Of a DNA stretch of 64,000 nt, positions 1-8,278 are shown piece by piece (position 1 is the stretch's first letter; every line of letters starts with the position of its first letter). Source of the DNA: Longimicrobiales bacterium. GTDB taxonomy: Bacteria > Gemmatimonadota > Gemmatimonadetes > Longimicrobiales > Gaopeijiaceae. The position numbers and the translations under genes are program-made. The notes beneath the pieces are model-generated. The model was not told the origin of the DNA, made no database searches, and worked only from the letters and a program-made list of their open reading frames with translations. The stretch is from NCBI GenBank assembly GCA_951813395.1, contig OX638356.1:2554501-2618500 (forward strand). The letters run 5' to 3'.

Positions 1-613
1 TCATGTCGTTGGAGGCCATCTGGACGCTTGCCACGAGTGACAGGATCGTATCCCGGAAGACGAGCATGAGCACCGCGGCCAGGGCGCCGAGCCCCGACAG
101 GAAGAACAGGGGGGAGAGACCGGCCAGGACGGCCACGATGACGACGCCGGCCGCGAGATGGGCCACGAGGCTCACAACCTGCAGGTAGCCCTTGATGGGC
201 CTCGACTTCGCCTCGGCGTAGGTCTCGCTGTAGATGTCGTTGGTGGCGTCGAGGAACCCCTTGAAGGCCCTCACCACGGCCAGTACCAGGTACGCGGCAG
301 CCAGCCGGCGCGCAAAGGTCCACAGGATCGCCGACACCGCGCCCGGATCCGCCTCCAACGAAGCCGGCGTCACGCCCAGTGCGGAACCGATCCCCAGGTA
401 GACGACCACCGCGGGGACGACATGGGCGAGACGGCGGAAGACTTTGCGTTCGACGATGTGGTCGTCCCAGGTCGAACGCGTCCGCGAGGTCGCACCGCGG
501 ATCGCCCGGTGCAGGAGGCGCGAGGTCAGCCAGTACGAGAGCCAGGCCGCGACGCCCAGGGCGCCCGGCAACAGGAGCAGCGCGGGCCAGTCGGGTGGGA
601 GGGAGGGGATCAT
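1..613 (-). CDS. MscS-family mechanosensitive channel (partial)
   Basis: The reading frame starts at ATG 613 and runs off the left edge after about 204 codons, so the C-terminal part is missing. The product is an inner-membrane protein. It starts MIPSLPPDWPALLLLPGAL and shows several hydrophobic segments (about residues 8-27, 68-85, 100-115, 140-185), ending in the glycine/alanine-rich pore helix and the segment LVASVQMASNDM, which resembles the pore-lining and early beta-domain region of MscS/YbdG channels. Known family role: tension-gated release of solutes in hypo-osmotic shock. The serine hydrolase stop lies only 7 bases upstream, and an AGGACG ribosome site precedes the start, so both are probably co-transcribed. 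The subfamily (YbdG-like or small MscS) cannot be settled from the fragment. Confidence 0.8.
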   Translation of the reverse strand, partial: MIPSLPPDWPALLLLPGALGVAAWLSYWLTSRLLHRAIRGATSRTRSTWDDHIVERKVFRRLAHVVPAVVVYLGIGSALGVTPASLEADPGAVSAILWTFARRLAAAYLVLAVVRAFKGFLDATNDIYSETYAEAKSRPIKGYLQVVSLVAHLAAGVVIVAVLAGLSPLFFLSGLGALAAVLMLVFRDTILSLVASVQMASNDM

Positions 614-620
614 GTTCGTC

Positions 621-1841
621 CTATCTCGATTCGCCCAGTTCCGCGGCCAGCAGATCCAGAGCCAGCCGCGTCAAACGCACCAGGTGCGGGTGGGCGCGGT
701 TTCCGTTGGTCAGGAGTGCGACACCGAACCCCCGGGTCCGGTTCCCCGATGCGAACGCGGTGTACCCCGGCACGCTTCCCGAATGCGCGAAGAAGCGTTC
801 GCCGTCGCGGGTCGAGATCCACCAGGTCAGGCCATAGCCCGGGTTCTCGTATCCCCAGCCGCCTCCCATGGGCGTTCCGGCAAACTGCTCGTACTGGAGC
901 GAGTGCATCTCGTCCAGGGTGGCCGTCCGAAGCAACCGCTCGTCCCCCCACATGCCGTCGCCAAGGTTGAAGCGGACCCAGGCCGCCTGATCATGCACCG
1001 TTCCGTACACGATTCCCGCCGGCCACACGTTCGCCGTCAGGCGTTGGGTGGGGGCGTTGCGCCCCGAGTCCTCGTCGGGCACGTAGGGCACCGCGAGCCG
1101 CTCGGCCATCTCCGGGGACGGGTTGAAGGCCGTCGAGGTCATCCCCAGCACCCCCCAGACACTGTCGCGAACGTACTGCTTGTACGGCACGCCCGAGAAC
1201 CTCTCCACCAGGTGCCCCACCAGCGAGTAGGCCATGTTCGAGTACACGACGCCTTCAAGCGGCGGCGTGTCCACGCGCAGGGAATCGCCCAGATAGGCAT
1301 CCAGGGAAAGCGGCGCGGAGTCGCCCCAGAGCGCGTGCGGTCCGAAGTCCACGGGCATTCCCGAGGTGTGGGTGAGGAGATGGCGGAAGGTGACGGGGCG
1401 CTCGATGTCCTCGCCTCGGATGACGAGGCCGTCGAGGTGGTCGCTCACCGGGTCGTCGAGCGCGAACGCCCCTCGCTCCATCTGCTGCAGCAGCGCCACG
1501 GTCGACTGGGCCTTGAAGGTGGACCCGATCAGGTAGACGGTCTCGGTGGTGGCCGGCGTGCGCGCCCACAGGTTCGACTCGCCGTAGGCCCCGCTCCAGA
1601 GTTCGTCGCGGCGGTCGGTAAGGGCGATGGCCAGCGAGGGGATCTTCCCCTCCACCATTGCGCGCCGGATCTCGGGCTCGAGCTGCGCGACGACGCGGGC
1701 GACCGTGGCACGGGGTTCCGCGGCAGCGGCCCGGGAGGATTCCTGCGACGACACCGTGGCCGGCAGGACCGCCAGGGCGACGGCCGCCATCGAGACGACC
1801 GGGAGAGCCGCCACGGAAGTGAGGGGGTTATGGCGCGCCAT
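621..1841 (-). CDS. Secreted serine hydrolase, class C beta-lactamase/DD-peptidase fold
   Basis: A 406-residue protein with an N-terminal hydrophobic signal segment (about residues 8-32), so export to the periplasm is likely. The three motifs of the serine beta-lactamase-like family are visible: S107-T-F-K110 (nucleophile and general base), Y200-S-N202, and an H-S-G triad near residue 350 that replaces K-T-G. LLTHTSGMP at about 155-163 is a further hallmark of this family. Family members include esterases, D-aminopeptidases and class C beta-lactamases; the H-S-G version is more usual in esterase/peptidase-like members, so antibiotic hydrolysis is not implied. It is divergent from apaG, with 100 bases between the starts, and lies directly upstream of the MscS-like gene. 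Confidence 0.9.
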   Translation of the reverse strand: MARHNPLTSVAALPVVSMAAVALAVLPATVSSQESSRAAAAEPRATVARVVAQLEPEIRRAMVEGKIPSLAIALTDRRDELWSGAYGESNLWARTPATTETVYLIGSTFKAQSTVALLQQMERGAFALDDPVSDHLDGLVIRGEDIERPVTFRHLLTHTSGMPVDFGPHALWGDSAPLSLDAYLGDSLRVDTPPLEGVVYSNMAYSLVGHLVERFSGVPYKQYVRDSVWGVLGMTSTAFNPSPEMAERLAVPYVPDEDSGRNAPTQRLTANVWPAGIVYGTVHDQAAWVRFNLGDGMWGDERLLRTATLDEMHSLQYEQFAGTPMGGGWGYENPGYGLTWWISTRDGERFFAHSGSVPGYTAFASGNRTRGFGVALLTNGNRAHPHLVRLTRLALDLLAAELGESR

Positions 1842-1941
1842 CGGCGGACCTCCGTTGCCTGGGGTTCTCTTCCGGGATGCGGGCGGGAGTTGCCCGGACA
1901 GCCGTATCCGGGGACTCCGAACCGGCGTTGTATCTTAGTTC

Positions 1942-2367
1942 ATGATCAAAATGGCACGCGACTCAAGCCGCCAGCCGCCCATTCTGCCCGACGAGATGCG
2001 GATCACGGTTCAGCCGGTCTATTCCCGGGGGCATTCGCGGCCGCCGCATCGACACGTATTCGTCTACTTCATCCGCATCGAGAACATCGGCAAGGAGGCG
2101 GCTCGCCTCTTCTGGCGCCACTGGCGGATTCACGACGCGGCCGCGGGGGATCAGGAGGTTGCGGGCGAGGGAGTCGTGGGAGAGTGCCCGAAGCTGGCCC
2201 CCGGTGACGTGCACGAATACAACAGCTTCTGCGTCCTCGAGGGCGGCAGCGGGTTCATGGAGGGGTACTACCACTTTCGCCGCGACGACGGCTCCGTCTT
2301 TCGCGCCCGCATCCCGCGGTTCCACCTCCGCGCACCACCAGGGGCGCCCCCAACCCGCCACGCCTGA
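1942..2367 (+). CDS. apaG: ApaG domain protein
   Basis: A 141-residue protein, slightly longer than the usual 125 residues. The ApaG (DUF525) fold signature is clear: FVYFIRIENIGKEAARLFWR, then HWRIHDA, GEGVVGECPKLAPGDVHEY and a C-terminal IPRFHL strand. ApaG is a small fibronectin-III-like beta-sandwich protein linked to Co/Mg homeostasis and ApaH in enterobacteria; its biochemical role is not settled. There is no ApaH gene next to it here. No convincing ribosome site precedes ATG 1942, and a second in-frame ATG occurs at 1951, so the exact start is uncertain. The last 12 residues are proline-rich and fall outside the domain. Confidence 0.9.
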   Translation: MIKMARDSSRQPPILPDEMRITVQPVYSRGHSRPPHRHVFVYFIRIENIGKEAARLFWRHWRIHDAAAGDQEVAGEGVVGECPKLAPGDVHEYNSFCVLEGGSGFMEGYYHFRRDDGSVFRARIPRFHLRAPPGAPPTRHA

Positions 2368-2402
2368 AGCCCGGGTGGGTGCCGCTCCAACCGGCCCCCA
2401 TC

Positions 2403-2915
2403 CTACCGGATCCGGCGATACACCGCGTGCGACACGCTCTCGGTCCCGTCCTCCGCCGTGCGGCGGTACTCGTTGTCGATGGTGTTCCCATCCTCGGACA
2501 GCACGTTGATGATCACCTGGTAGACCTCGCCGTCGCGGGCGTTGAGAATCCGGTTCGTGCGCTCGTCCACGACCTCGACCGCCGTCGTCGCGCCCTCCTG
2601 CCCCTCCACCGGCCGGAACTCGCCGTCGAAAAGGGTGGCGTAGCTCCATTCGGAGGTCTCCCCGTCGGCGTTGGTGGTCGCCACCGTGATGTTCATGCCG
2701 CCTTCACCCCAGGGCTCGTACGTCATGATGTTGCGGTACGGCTCGGGCCGATCCGACTCGAGTTGCCACGCGCCGAAGCGGGGATTGGCCGGGGCCTCGG
2801 CCGTCTCGTCCGTGGCGGCGTCCGCCGATGCGCCGCCTTCATCCGCGGGTGCGCACGCCAGGGCCGCGACGCTCGCAATCACGAAGGGAGCGGCGAGCAG
2901 CTTGCGATCAGTCAT
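2403..2915 (-). CDS. Small lipoprotein of unknown function
   Basis: A 170-residue protein read from ATG 2915, chosen because AGGAGC lies just upstream and a signal peptide follows directly. The signal ends in a lipobox (VAALAC), so lipidation and attachment to the membrane are expected. An alanine/acid-rich linker (about 25-40) is followed by a beta-rich domain with FGAWQLESDRPEP, SEWSYATLFDGEFRPV and a C-terminal SVSHAVYRRIR. This resembles small secreted lipocalin-like or DUF1579-like domains found in environmental bacteria, but I do not recognise the family with certainty. It is convergent with apaG (35 bases between stops) and divergent from the gene at 3059. Confidence 0.7.
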   Translation of the reverse strand: MTDRKLLAAPFVIASVAALACAPADEGGASADAATDETAEAPANPRFGAWQLESDRPEPYRNIMTYEPWGEGGMNITVATTNADGETSEWSYATLFDGEFRPVEGQEGATTAVEVVDERTNRILNARDGEVYQVIINVLSEDGNTIDNEYRRTAEDGTESVSHAVYRRIR

Positions 2916-3058
2916 CCGAAAGCTCCTGTTGGAAGGTTGGGTCGTCCTGTCACTTCGCCCCGGCAAGGTAGGCCGCCGACCGTCGTTTCCGAAACCCGCA
3001 TCGTCCCGCTTCCGTATTCCGAATAAGGGCGGGAACCCATCACCCCAGCAAGCAACCC

Positions 3059-4399
3059 ATGCCTCGGACCCAACGTCGCCGTTCTCCATTGTGGCTCCCG
3101 CTGTCTGTCCCGGCCTCCCTGCTCCTGCTTGCCCCGCTGGCCCTCCCGGCTTCCCCCGTGCAGGCCCAGGACCGCATCTGGGGGCGTGTCTTCACGGAGG
3201 ACGGCGGGACTCACACGGGCTTCGTCCGCTTTCGGGGCGTGGCGAGCTGGGAGGACTTCTTCATCGCCGGAAAGAACATCCCGGACGAGCACTACCAGGA
3301 CTGGCTGGACGCGACCCGCGACGGCATGCCGCATCTCCGCATCGTGGAGCTCAAGGGCCACCGGATCTCGTGGGAGGAGACGCACCCGGATTTCGTGGAG
3401 TCCCCCGATGCCCGGATCCGCGTGGGGCATCTGGCGGCGCTCGTCCCGGATACCGTGGGCGACATCGAAGTCCTGACCCGCGCCGGCGCCCGGCTCGAAC
3501 TGGCCGAGCCGCGCTGGCGCTGGCGGGACATTGTGGTTGAAGGGGAGGGCCGAAGCGACCTGCTGCACCTGCACGGGCGCGACGTGACCCGCATCGAGTT
3601 CGCCGCGGTCCCCGAGGGCGCCGTCCCTCGTGCGAACCGCCTCCATGGCACCGTGCAGGACCGGTCGGGCCGCTCGTTCACCGGATTCGTGGATGCCCGT
3701 GCCCTGAACCGCGGGGGGGACGTGCTGCTCGACTCGGGCATGCTGGACGATTTCGAGAATGAGGACCGCCGGTCCATCCGCCTGGACGACATTCGCTCGC
3801 TGGAGAGAACCTCGGCCGGGGTTGCCGCGACCCTGGTTTCCGGCGAGGTCCTGAACCTTGCAGACGAGGAAAGCGGGCCATTCGACCGTCCCCGGCCGTT
3901 TCGCATCTCCGATCCGGCTCTGGGCTCGGTCAGTGTCGAATGGAAGGCGTTCCGCTCGATCCGCTTCCACGAAACGGCGCGGCCGGCCGGCTACGGTACC
4001 TTCGACGGCGGACACCTCCTGCACGGCACGATCGTCACCCGCCAGGGCGAGGAGCTTGCCGGCCGGATCCGCTGGAACGCCCACGAGGAGTGGTCCTGGG
4101 AAAGCCTCAACGGCACCTCCGAGGACGTCGATTTCGCCATCGAGTTCGCCAACATCCGGCGGATCGAGCGGACAGGGGAAGATGGCGTGCGCGTGACGGT
4201 TCTCGACGGCCGCGCCTTCGAGCTGACGGGCTCCAGCGATGTCGGGCCGGATCACAAGGGCGTCTTCGTGTTCCCGCCGCAGGGTGGCGCAGCGGAAACG
4301 GCCGATTCGAACGCGGGCCCGGCGTGGCGGTACGTCGCCTGGGACGACTTTCGCGAGGCCCGCTTCCGCCACGGCGCAGCGGAGCGTCCCGGGTCATGA
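3059..4399 (+). CDS. Secreted protein with three internal repeats, unknown function
   Basis: A 446-residue protein with a signal peptide (basic MPRTQRRR, hydrophobic core, cleavage near PVQAQ), so periplasmic or surface location is likely. Three related modules of about 110-140 residues can be seen. Each opens with a G-x-V/I ... G ... G-F/R-V/I strand pair (GRVFTEDGGTHTGFVRF, HGTVQDRSGRSFTGFVDA, HGTIVTRQGEELAGRIRW). Modules 2 and 3 close with I-R-x-I/L-E-R-T ... V ... G ... L (DDIRSLERTSAG, ANIRRIERTGEDG); module 1 has a weaker version. The stop codon overlaps the start of the outer-membrane barrel gene (ATGA at 4396), so the two are probably translationally coupled and act together. No named family was recognised. 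Confidence 0.75.
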   Translation: MPRTQRRRSPLWLPLSVPASLLLLAPLALPASPVQAQDRIWGRVFTEDGGTHTGFVRFRGVASWEDFFIAGKNIPDEHYQDWLDATRDGMPHLRIVELKGHRISWEETHPDFVESPDARIRVGHLAALVPDTVGDIEVLTRAGARLELAEPRWRWRDIVVEGEGRSDLLHLHGRDVTRIEFAAVPEGAVPRANRLHGTVQDRSGRSFTGFVDARALNRGGDVLLDSGMLDDFENEDRRSIRLDDIRSLERTSAGVAATLVSGEVLNLADEESGPFDRPRPFRISDPALGSVSVEWKAFRSIRFHETARPAGYGTFDGGHLLHGTIVTRQGEELAGRIRWNAHEEWSWESLNGTSEDVDFAIEFANIRRIERTGEDGVRVTVLDGRAFELTGSSDVGPDHKGVFVFPPQGGAAETADSNAGPAWRYVAWDDFREARFRHGAAERPGS

Positions 4400-6786
4400 G
4401 GCGGATCGCGGAGTGCATCGCGCCGGGGCCGCCGATATGGGCCGCGCTCGTCGGGGCCGCGGTGTACGGCGCCACCCTTCCCGCCCCGGCAGCCGCCCAG
4501 ACCGACATCGCGCCGGACACGTTCGAGGACCCGGTGGCCCGCCAGCTGTACACCGCGGCGCTCGCCAACTGGACCCGCCTGGACGAGTCCATACTGCGCT
4601 ACACGGCGCGGATCGAACAGCGGATCGCGGCGGCCATACGCACCCCGCTCAAGGACCGCGTCATCTACCACAACGAGACCGCCGTGCGCGCCTTCTGGGA
4701 CCAGGACCATGACGCCCTGATCCAGGTCCTGGGCACCCGTTCCCAGTACCCGGGACGGGAGATCGCGATGCGCGAGGGCGACATGGACTGGCTGCAGGAT
4801 CTCCCCTTCGACAAGCCGTTCGAACCGGGCGGCGATCGTCTGTTCTTCGGGCTCACGGACGGGGACGAAGAGGTCTTCCAGCCGAGCAGCGACGACTTCT
4901 GGCTGGCACACCCCCTCGGGGCGGGCGCCGACTCGCTCTACCGCTTCCAGAGCGGGGACACCCTGACGCTGTCCTTTCCCGACGGGCGCCGCCTCGAGGC
5001 CATCGAGCTGGAGGTCCTGCCCCGCGAGGCGGACTCCCATCGCATCAGCGGAGCGCTCTGGATCGAGCCCGGCACCGGGGCCCTGGTTCGCGCGGTCTAC
5101 CGGTTCAGCCGACGGTTCGACGCCATGAGGGACATCCCCGAACTCCAGCGCGAGGAAGATCGCGGGACCTTCAGGTACGTGCCGGGACTCTTCAAGCCGT
5201 GGACCTTCGACCTCACCCTTATGGCGGTGGATTACGCGTTGTGGGACTTCGAGGTGTGGCTGCCGCGAAGCATGCGAATGGAGGGGGAAGCGGGGGCAGG
5301 CATCATCAAGGTCCCGGTTACGATGGATCTCTCGTACCGAATCGAGTCGGTGAGCATGGCGGACGACGAGGTGGAGGCGGAGCCCGATGCGGAGGCGGAG
5401 CAGCAGGGTGCCGCGGCGGCGTCCCGGACGGAACCCGCCGATCGCGCGCCTGCGGCCGCCGGATCGCTCCGGGAGGTCCATTTCAAGACCCGGGCCGAAG
5501 CCATGACCTTCATCGCCCGGCTCCTCTCGGACGACGACGGAATCGACTACGAGCTCATGTCCGATGCCGAAATGCCCGCGCGCGACCGCGAGTCGTTCCT
5601 GATCGTCCCGCGGGAACGCAGTCTCGTGGCTGCGAGCCCGCACCTGCCGCCCCCCATCTGGGAGAATGCGATCGGCTTCCCCTCGGACGACGAGATCGAG
5701 GGGTTCATGCAGAGCCTCGCCGACCTCCCGGCGGCGCCCGCGCAGGCGATCCCGTGGTCGTTCAACTGGGGCTGGGCGCGTCACGACCTGCTCCGCTACA
5801 ACCGGATCGAGGGACCCGCCGTCGGGGGGCAGTTCGAAACGGATCTGTCCGGCCGACACGCACTTGGCGGGTCGGCGTTCTTCGGACTGGCCGATCTTCG
5901 TCCGAAGGTCAGGCTCGAAGCCCGGCGATCCACGGTGCACCGGCGTCTGACGCTGGGCGGGTTCCACGAGTTGCGTCCGACCGACCCGGCCGGGGGCTAC
6001 CTGGGTTTCGGCAACTCATTCAGCGCCCTCCTCTTCGGCCGCGACGACGGCGAGTACTACCGCGCGGCCGGCGCGGACCTGACCTGGCGCCCGCCCGACG
6101 GGTCGCGCGACTCGTTCCTCTTCCGCGTGTACGGCGAACGCCAATCCGCCGTCGCGGCCGAGACCGACTTCGCCCTCTTCCGCGTCTTCGACGGCGAGTG
6201 GGGGTTCCGCCCCAACCTGGTGGCCGACGATGTGGAGGAAGCGGGTACGGAGTTGAGGGTGTCGCCGTGGTGGGGGAGTGACCCCGTCCGGGCCCAGTTG
6301 GGGCTCGAGCTGGAGGGGCGCGGAGCGATGTGGCGGCGCACGGGCGAGGAGGCCCGGTCGCAATACGGACAGGCCACGGCCACGCTTCGGGCCATCGTTC
6401 CCGTCCGCGGCAACGGCTGGCGGAGCTGGCGCCTTGGCGCGGAGGCGGCCGCGGGGACGACCTGGGGCGACGCTCCCGTACAGCGCCACTGGTTCCTCGG
6501 GGCGGCCGCCACCTTGCGCGGCTACCCGGCTTCCACGCTGTCCGGCAGCTCGTTCGTCCGCGCGCGCCTCGAACTTTCCCGCGCCTACGAGGGCGTCGGC
6601 GTGATCCTCTTCGGCGACGCCGGCTGGGCCGGACACCGCGACCTGTTCAATCGGGACGATCTCCTGTACGGGGTTGGAATGGGCGGCAGCGTTCTGGATG
6701 GGCTGATCCGCATGGACCTGTCCCAGGGCCTGAAGGGTCCTTACAAGGACTTCCGCATCGATCTCTACCTGGACGCGATTCTGTAG
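4396..6786 (+). CDS. Outer-membrane beta-barrel protein, Omp85/DUF5686-like
   Basis: A 796-residue protein starting at ATG 4396, which overlaps the preceding stop. It has a signal peptide ending near PAAAQ. The N-terminal half (about 30-300) carries short beta segments, including RISGALWIEPGTGALVRAVY, and resembles the periplasmic part of DUF5686-type proteins of Bacteroidetes. An acidic/alanine linker (about 325-355) follows. From about residue 450 the sequence is a run of amphipathic barrel strands, with LRGYPASTLSGSSFVRARLE near the C-terminus (similar to the VRGF/Y loop of Omp85 barrels) and a final strand FRIDLYLDAIL. No POTRA domains are evident. A role in surface export or assembly, with the coupled repeat protein as partner or cargo, is inference. 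Confidence 0.75.
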   Translation: MRRIAECIAPGPPIWAALVGAAVYGATLPAPAAAQTDIAPDTFEDPVARQLYTAALANWTRLDESILRYTARIEQRIAAAIRTPLKDRVIYHNETAVRAFWDQDHDALIQVLGTRSQYPGREIAMREGDMDWLQDLPFDKPFEPGGDRLFFGLTDGDEEVFQPSSDDFWLAHPLGAGADSLYRFQSGDTLTLSFPDGRRLEAIELEVLPREADSHRISGALWIEPGTGALVRAVYRFSRRFDAMRDIPELQREEDRGTFRYVPGLFKPWTFDLTLMAVDYALWDFEVWLPRSMRMEGEAGAGIIKVPVTMDLSYRIESVSMADDEVEAEPDAEAEQQGAAAASRTEPADRAPAAAGSLREVHFKTRAEAMTFIARLLSDDDGIDYELMSDAEMPARDRESFLIVPRERSLVAASPHLPPPIWENAIGFPSDDEIEGFMQSLADLPAAPAQAIPWSFNWGWARHDLLRYNRIEGPAVGGQFETDLSGRHALGGSAFFGLADLRPKVRLEARRSTVHRRLTLGGFHELRPTDPAGGYLGFGNSFSALLFGRDDGEYYRAAGADLTWRPPDGSRDSFLFRVYGERQSAVAAETDFALFRVFDGEWGFRPNLVADDVEEAGTELRVSPWWGSDPVRAQLGLELEGRGAMWRRTGEEARSQYGQATATLRAIVPVRGNGWRSWRLGAEAAAGTTWGDAPVQRHWFLGAAATLRGYPASTLSGSSFVRARLELSRAYEGVGVILFGDAGWAGHRDLFNRDDLLYGVGMGGSVLDGLIRMDLSQGLKGPYKDFRIDLYLDAIL

Positions 6787-6886
6787 GCTTGACGCGGTTC
6801 CCTGCCCCGCGTAGTGAATGAAGGGACTCGCAACGCGCACCGGGGTGCTCCCTCGACGCGCAACACCCAACCAGGGAGATACCGCC

Positions 6887-8068
6887 ATGCGATCCACGAT
6901 GGCCCCTCGCGCGTTCACGGCGCTGGCCGGCATGGCCACCGGCGCGGCGCTGCTGGCGGGCGCCGGCAGCCTCACAGCGCAATCCGCCCCGGCATCGGAC
7001 GTCGCCGAGCCCTTCAAGGTGGGCACCTTCGAGATCGAGGGAGAACCACGGGTGGGCGTCGTCCTGCGGGACGCGCTCATCGTGGACATCGGCGCGGCCA
7101 ACCGACAACTCGAGCGCAACCCCGCGTACCCGAGCCTGCCGATGCCCGACGACATGCTGGACCTGATCGGCCGCTACGAGTACGGCGTCAGGCTCCGCCT
7201 CTACGAGATCGTGAACCACCTCTCCGCAAACGGCATGATCGACGGCGGCGCCCGCCCCGCGTTCGTTCACGACGTCGACGACGTGCGCACCCTCCCTCCG
7301 ATCATCTACCCGGGCAAGATCCTCAATGCGGCCGTCAACTTCTACAGCCACGTGAACGAGACGGGCACGCCCGAGGAGCGCGCCGAAGCGCGTCGCCAGC
7401 GGCGCGAGAACCGGGGCGTCCCCTACCTCTTCCTGAAGCCGAGCCGGGGCGCGGTGATCGGGAACAGCGACGCGGTCGTGATTCCGCATGGCCGCGACCG
7501 AACGGACTGGGAGGTCGAGCTGGGGGCGGTGATCGGCCGGGCGGCGAAGTACGTCTCGGCGACGGAGGCCGAGGACTACGTCTTCGGCTACACGGTCACC
7601 CTCGACATTTCGGACCGGGGAGGCCGTCCTCCCGGCGGGAACCCGCTCACGTCGGACTGGTTCGTGGGCAAGGGCCACGACACCTTCGCGCCCATGGGCC
7701 CGTGGATCGTGCCGAAGGAGTTCTACGGCGACCCGATGGAGAACCTGCGCCAGACGCTGAGCGTCGGAGGCGAGCAGATGCAGGAGGCCCAGGCGGGCGA
7801 CATGATCCACACGCTGTGGGAACTGATCGAGTACGGGTCGTCGATCATCACCCTCTTCCCCGGCGACGTGATCAACAACGGGACGTCGGGAGGCGTGGGG
7901 ATGGGGACCGCGGTGCGCGGCGAACAGCGCTTCCTGCAGCCGGGCGACCTGATCGAGGCCAGCATCGACGGAATCGGGACGCTGGAGATCCCGGTCGTCG
8001 GCGAGGACGAGCCCGCGGGCGGGACAGGGGCGAGGCTGCCGCCGGTGAGGTCCTACCGGCGCCGCTGA
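6887..8068 (+). CDS. Exported fumarylacetoacetate hydrolase family protein
   Basis: A 393-residue protein. ATG 6887 was chosen over an in-frame ATG at 6818 because AGGGAG lies 6-10 bases upstream and a clean signal peptide follows (MRSTMAPRAFTALAGMATG ... AGSLTAQ). The FAH C-terminal domain is clear: PGKILNAAVNFYSHV, KPSRGAVIG, WEVELGAVIGRAAKYVSA (E-x-E metal ligands), YTVTLDISDRGG, WFVGKGHDTFAPMGPWIV and PGDVINNGTSGGVGMG. Family members cleave C-C bonds of acylpyruvates or hydrate/decarboxylate dienoic acids in a divalent-metal site. A periplasmic location is unusual for a family that is mostly cytosolic. The substrate is unknown. Confidence 0.88.
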   Translation: MRSTMAPRAFTALAGMATGAALLAGAGSLTAQSAPASDVAEPFKVGTFEIEGEPRVGVVLRDALIVDIGAANRQLERNPAYPSLPMPDDMLDLIGRYEYGVRLRLYEIVNHLSANGMIDGGARPAFVHDVDDVRTLPPIIYPGKILNAAVNFYSHVNETGTPEERAEARRQRRENRGVPYLFLKPSRGAVIGNSDAVVIPHGRDRTDWEVELGAVIGRAAKYVSATEAEDYVFGYTVTLDISDRGGRPPGGNPLTSDWFVGKGHDTFAPMGPWIVPKEFYGDPMENLRQTLSVGGEQMQEAQAGDMIHTLWELIEYGSSIITLFPGDVINNGTSGGVGMGTAVRGEQRFLQPGDLIEASIDGIGTLEIPVVGEDEPAGGTGARLPPVRSYRRR

Positions 8069-8124
8069 GCCGAGGGTGCGCGGCCGGGCCACCCGCAGCG
8101 GGCGGTCGACGGGTCGCAAACGAG

Positions 8125-8208
8125 TGCCGGGGGCGGGACTCGAACCCGCATGGGATTGCTCCCGGGGGATTTTAAGTCCCCTGTGTATACCCGTTTCACC
8201 ACCCCGGC
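8125..8208 (-). tRNA. tRNA-Leu (anticodon UAA)
   Basis: Reading the minus strand, an 84-nt cloverleaf forms. The acceptor stem is GCCGGGG paired with CCCCGGC plus discriminator A. The anticodon stem GGGGA/TCCCC holds the loop CTTAAAA (anticodon TAA). A long variable arm, typical of class II tRNA-Leu, follows, then the T-arm CGGGTTCGAGTCCCG. CCA is not encoded: the next bases are CTC. No integrase or attachment-site duplication was seen beside it. Confidence 0.95.
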
Positions 8209-8278
8209 GGGGGTCTGAAGATACCACGGAGGCGAGGTTCCGCGTCGCACGCCCGGCCGAGCGCGCCGCCCCAGGCCG

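Noticed and set aside
621-1841. Serine hydrolase as an antibiotic-resistance beta-lactamase
   Set aside because: It has H-S-G in place of K-T-G and lies beside a channel gene; esterase/peptidase relatives fit better.
444-2207. A plus-strand open frame of 587 codons over the serine hydrolase region
   Set aside because: Antisense to the serine hydrolase with its complete catalytic motifs; shadow frame.
8125-8208. tRNA-Leu as an island attachment site
   Set aside because: No integrase lies beside it and no duplicated 3' tRNA end was noticed; the accessory region starts 9 kb away.
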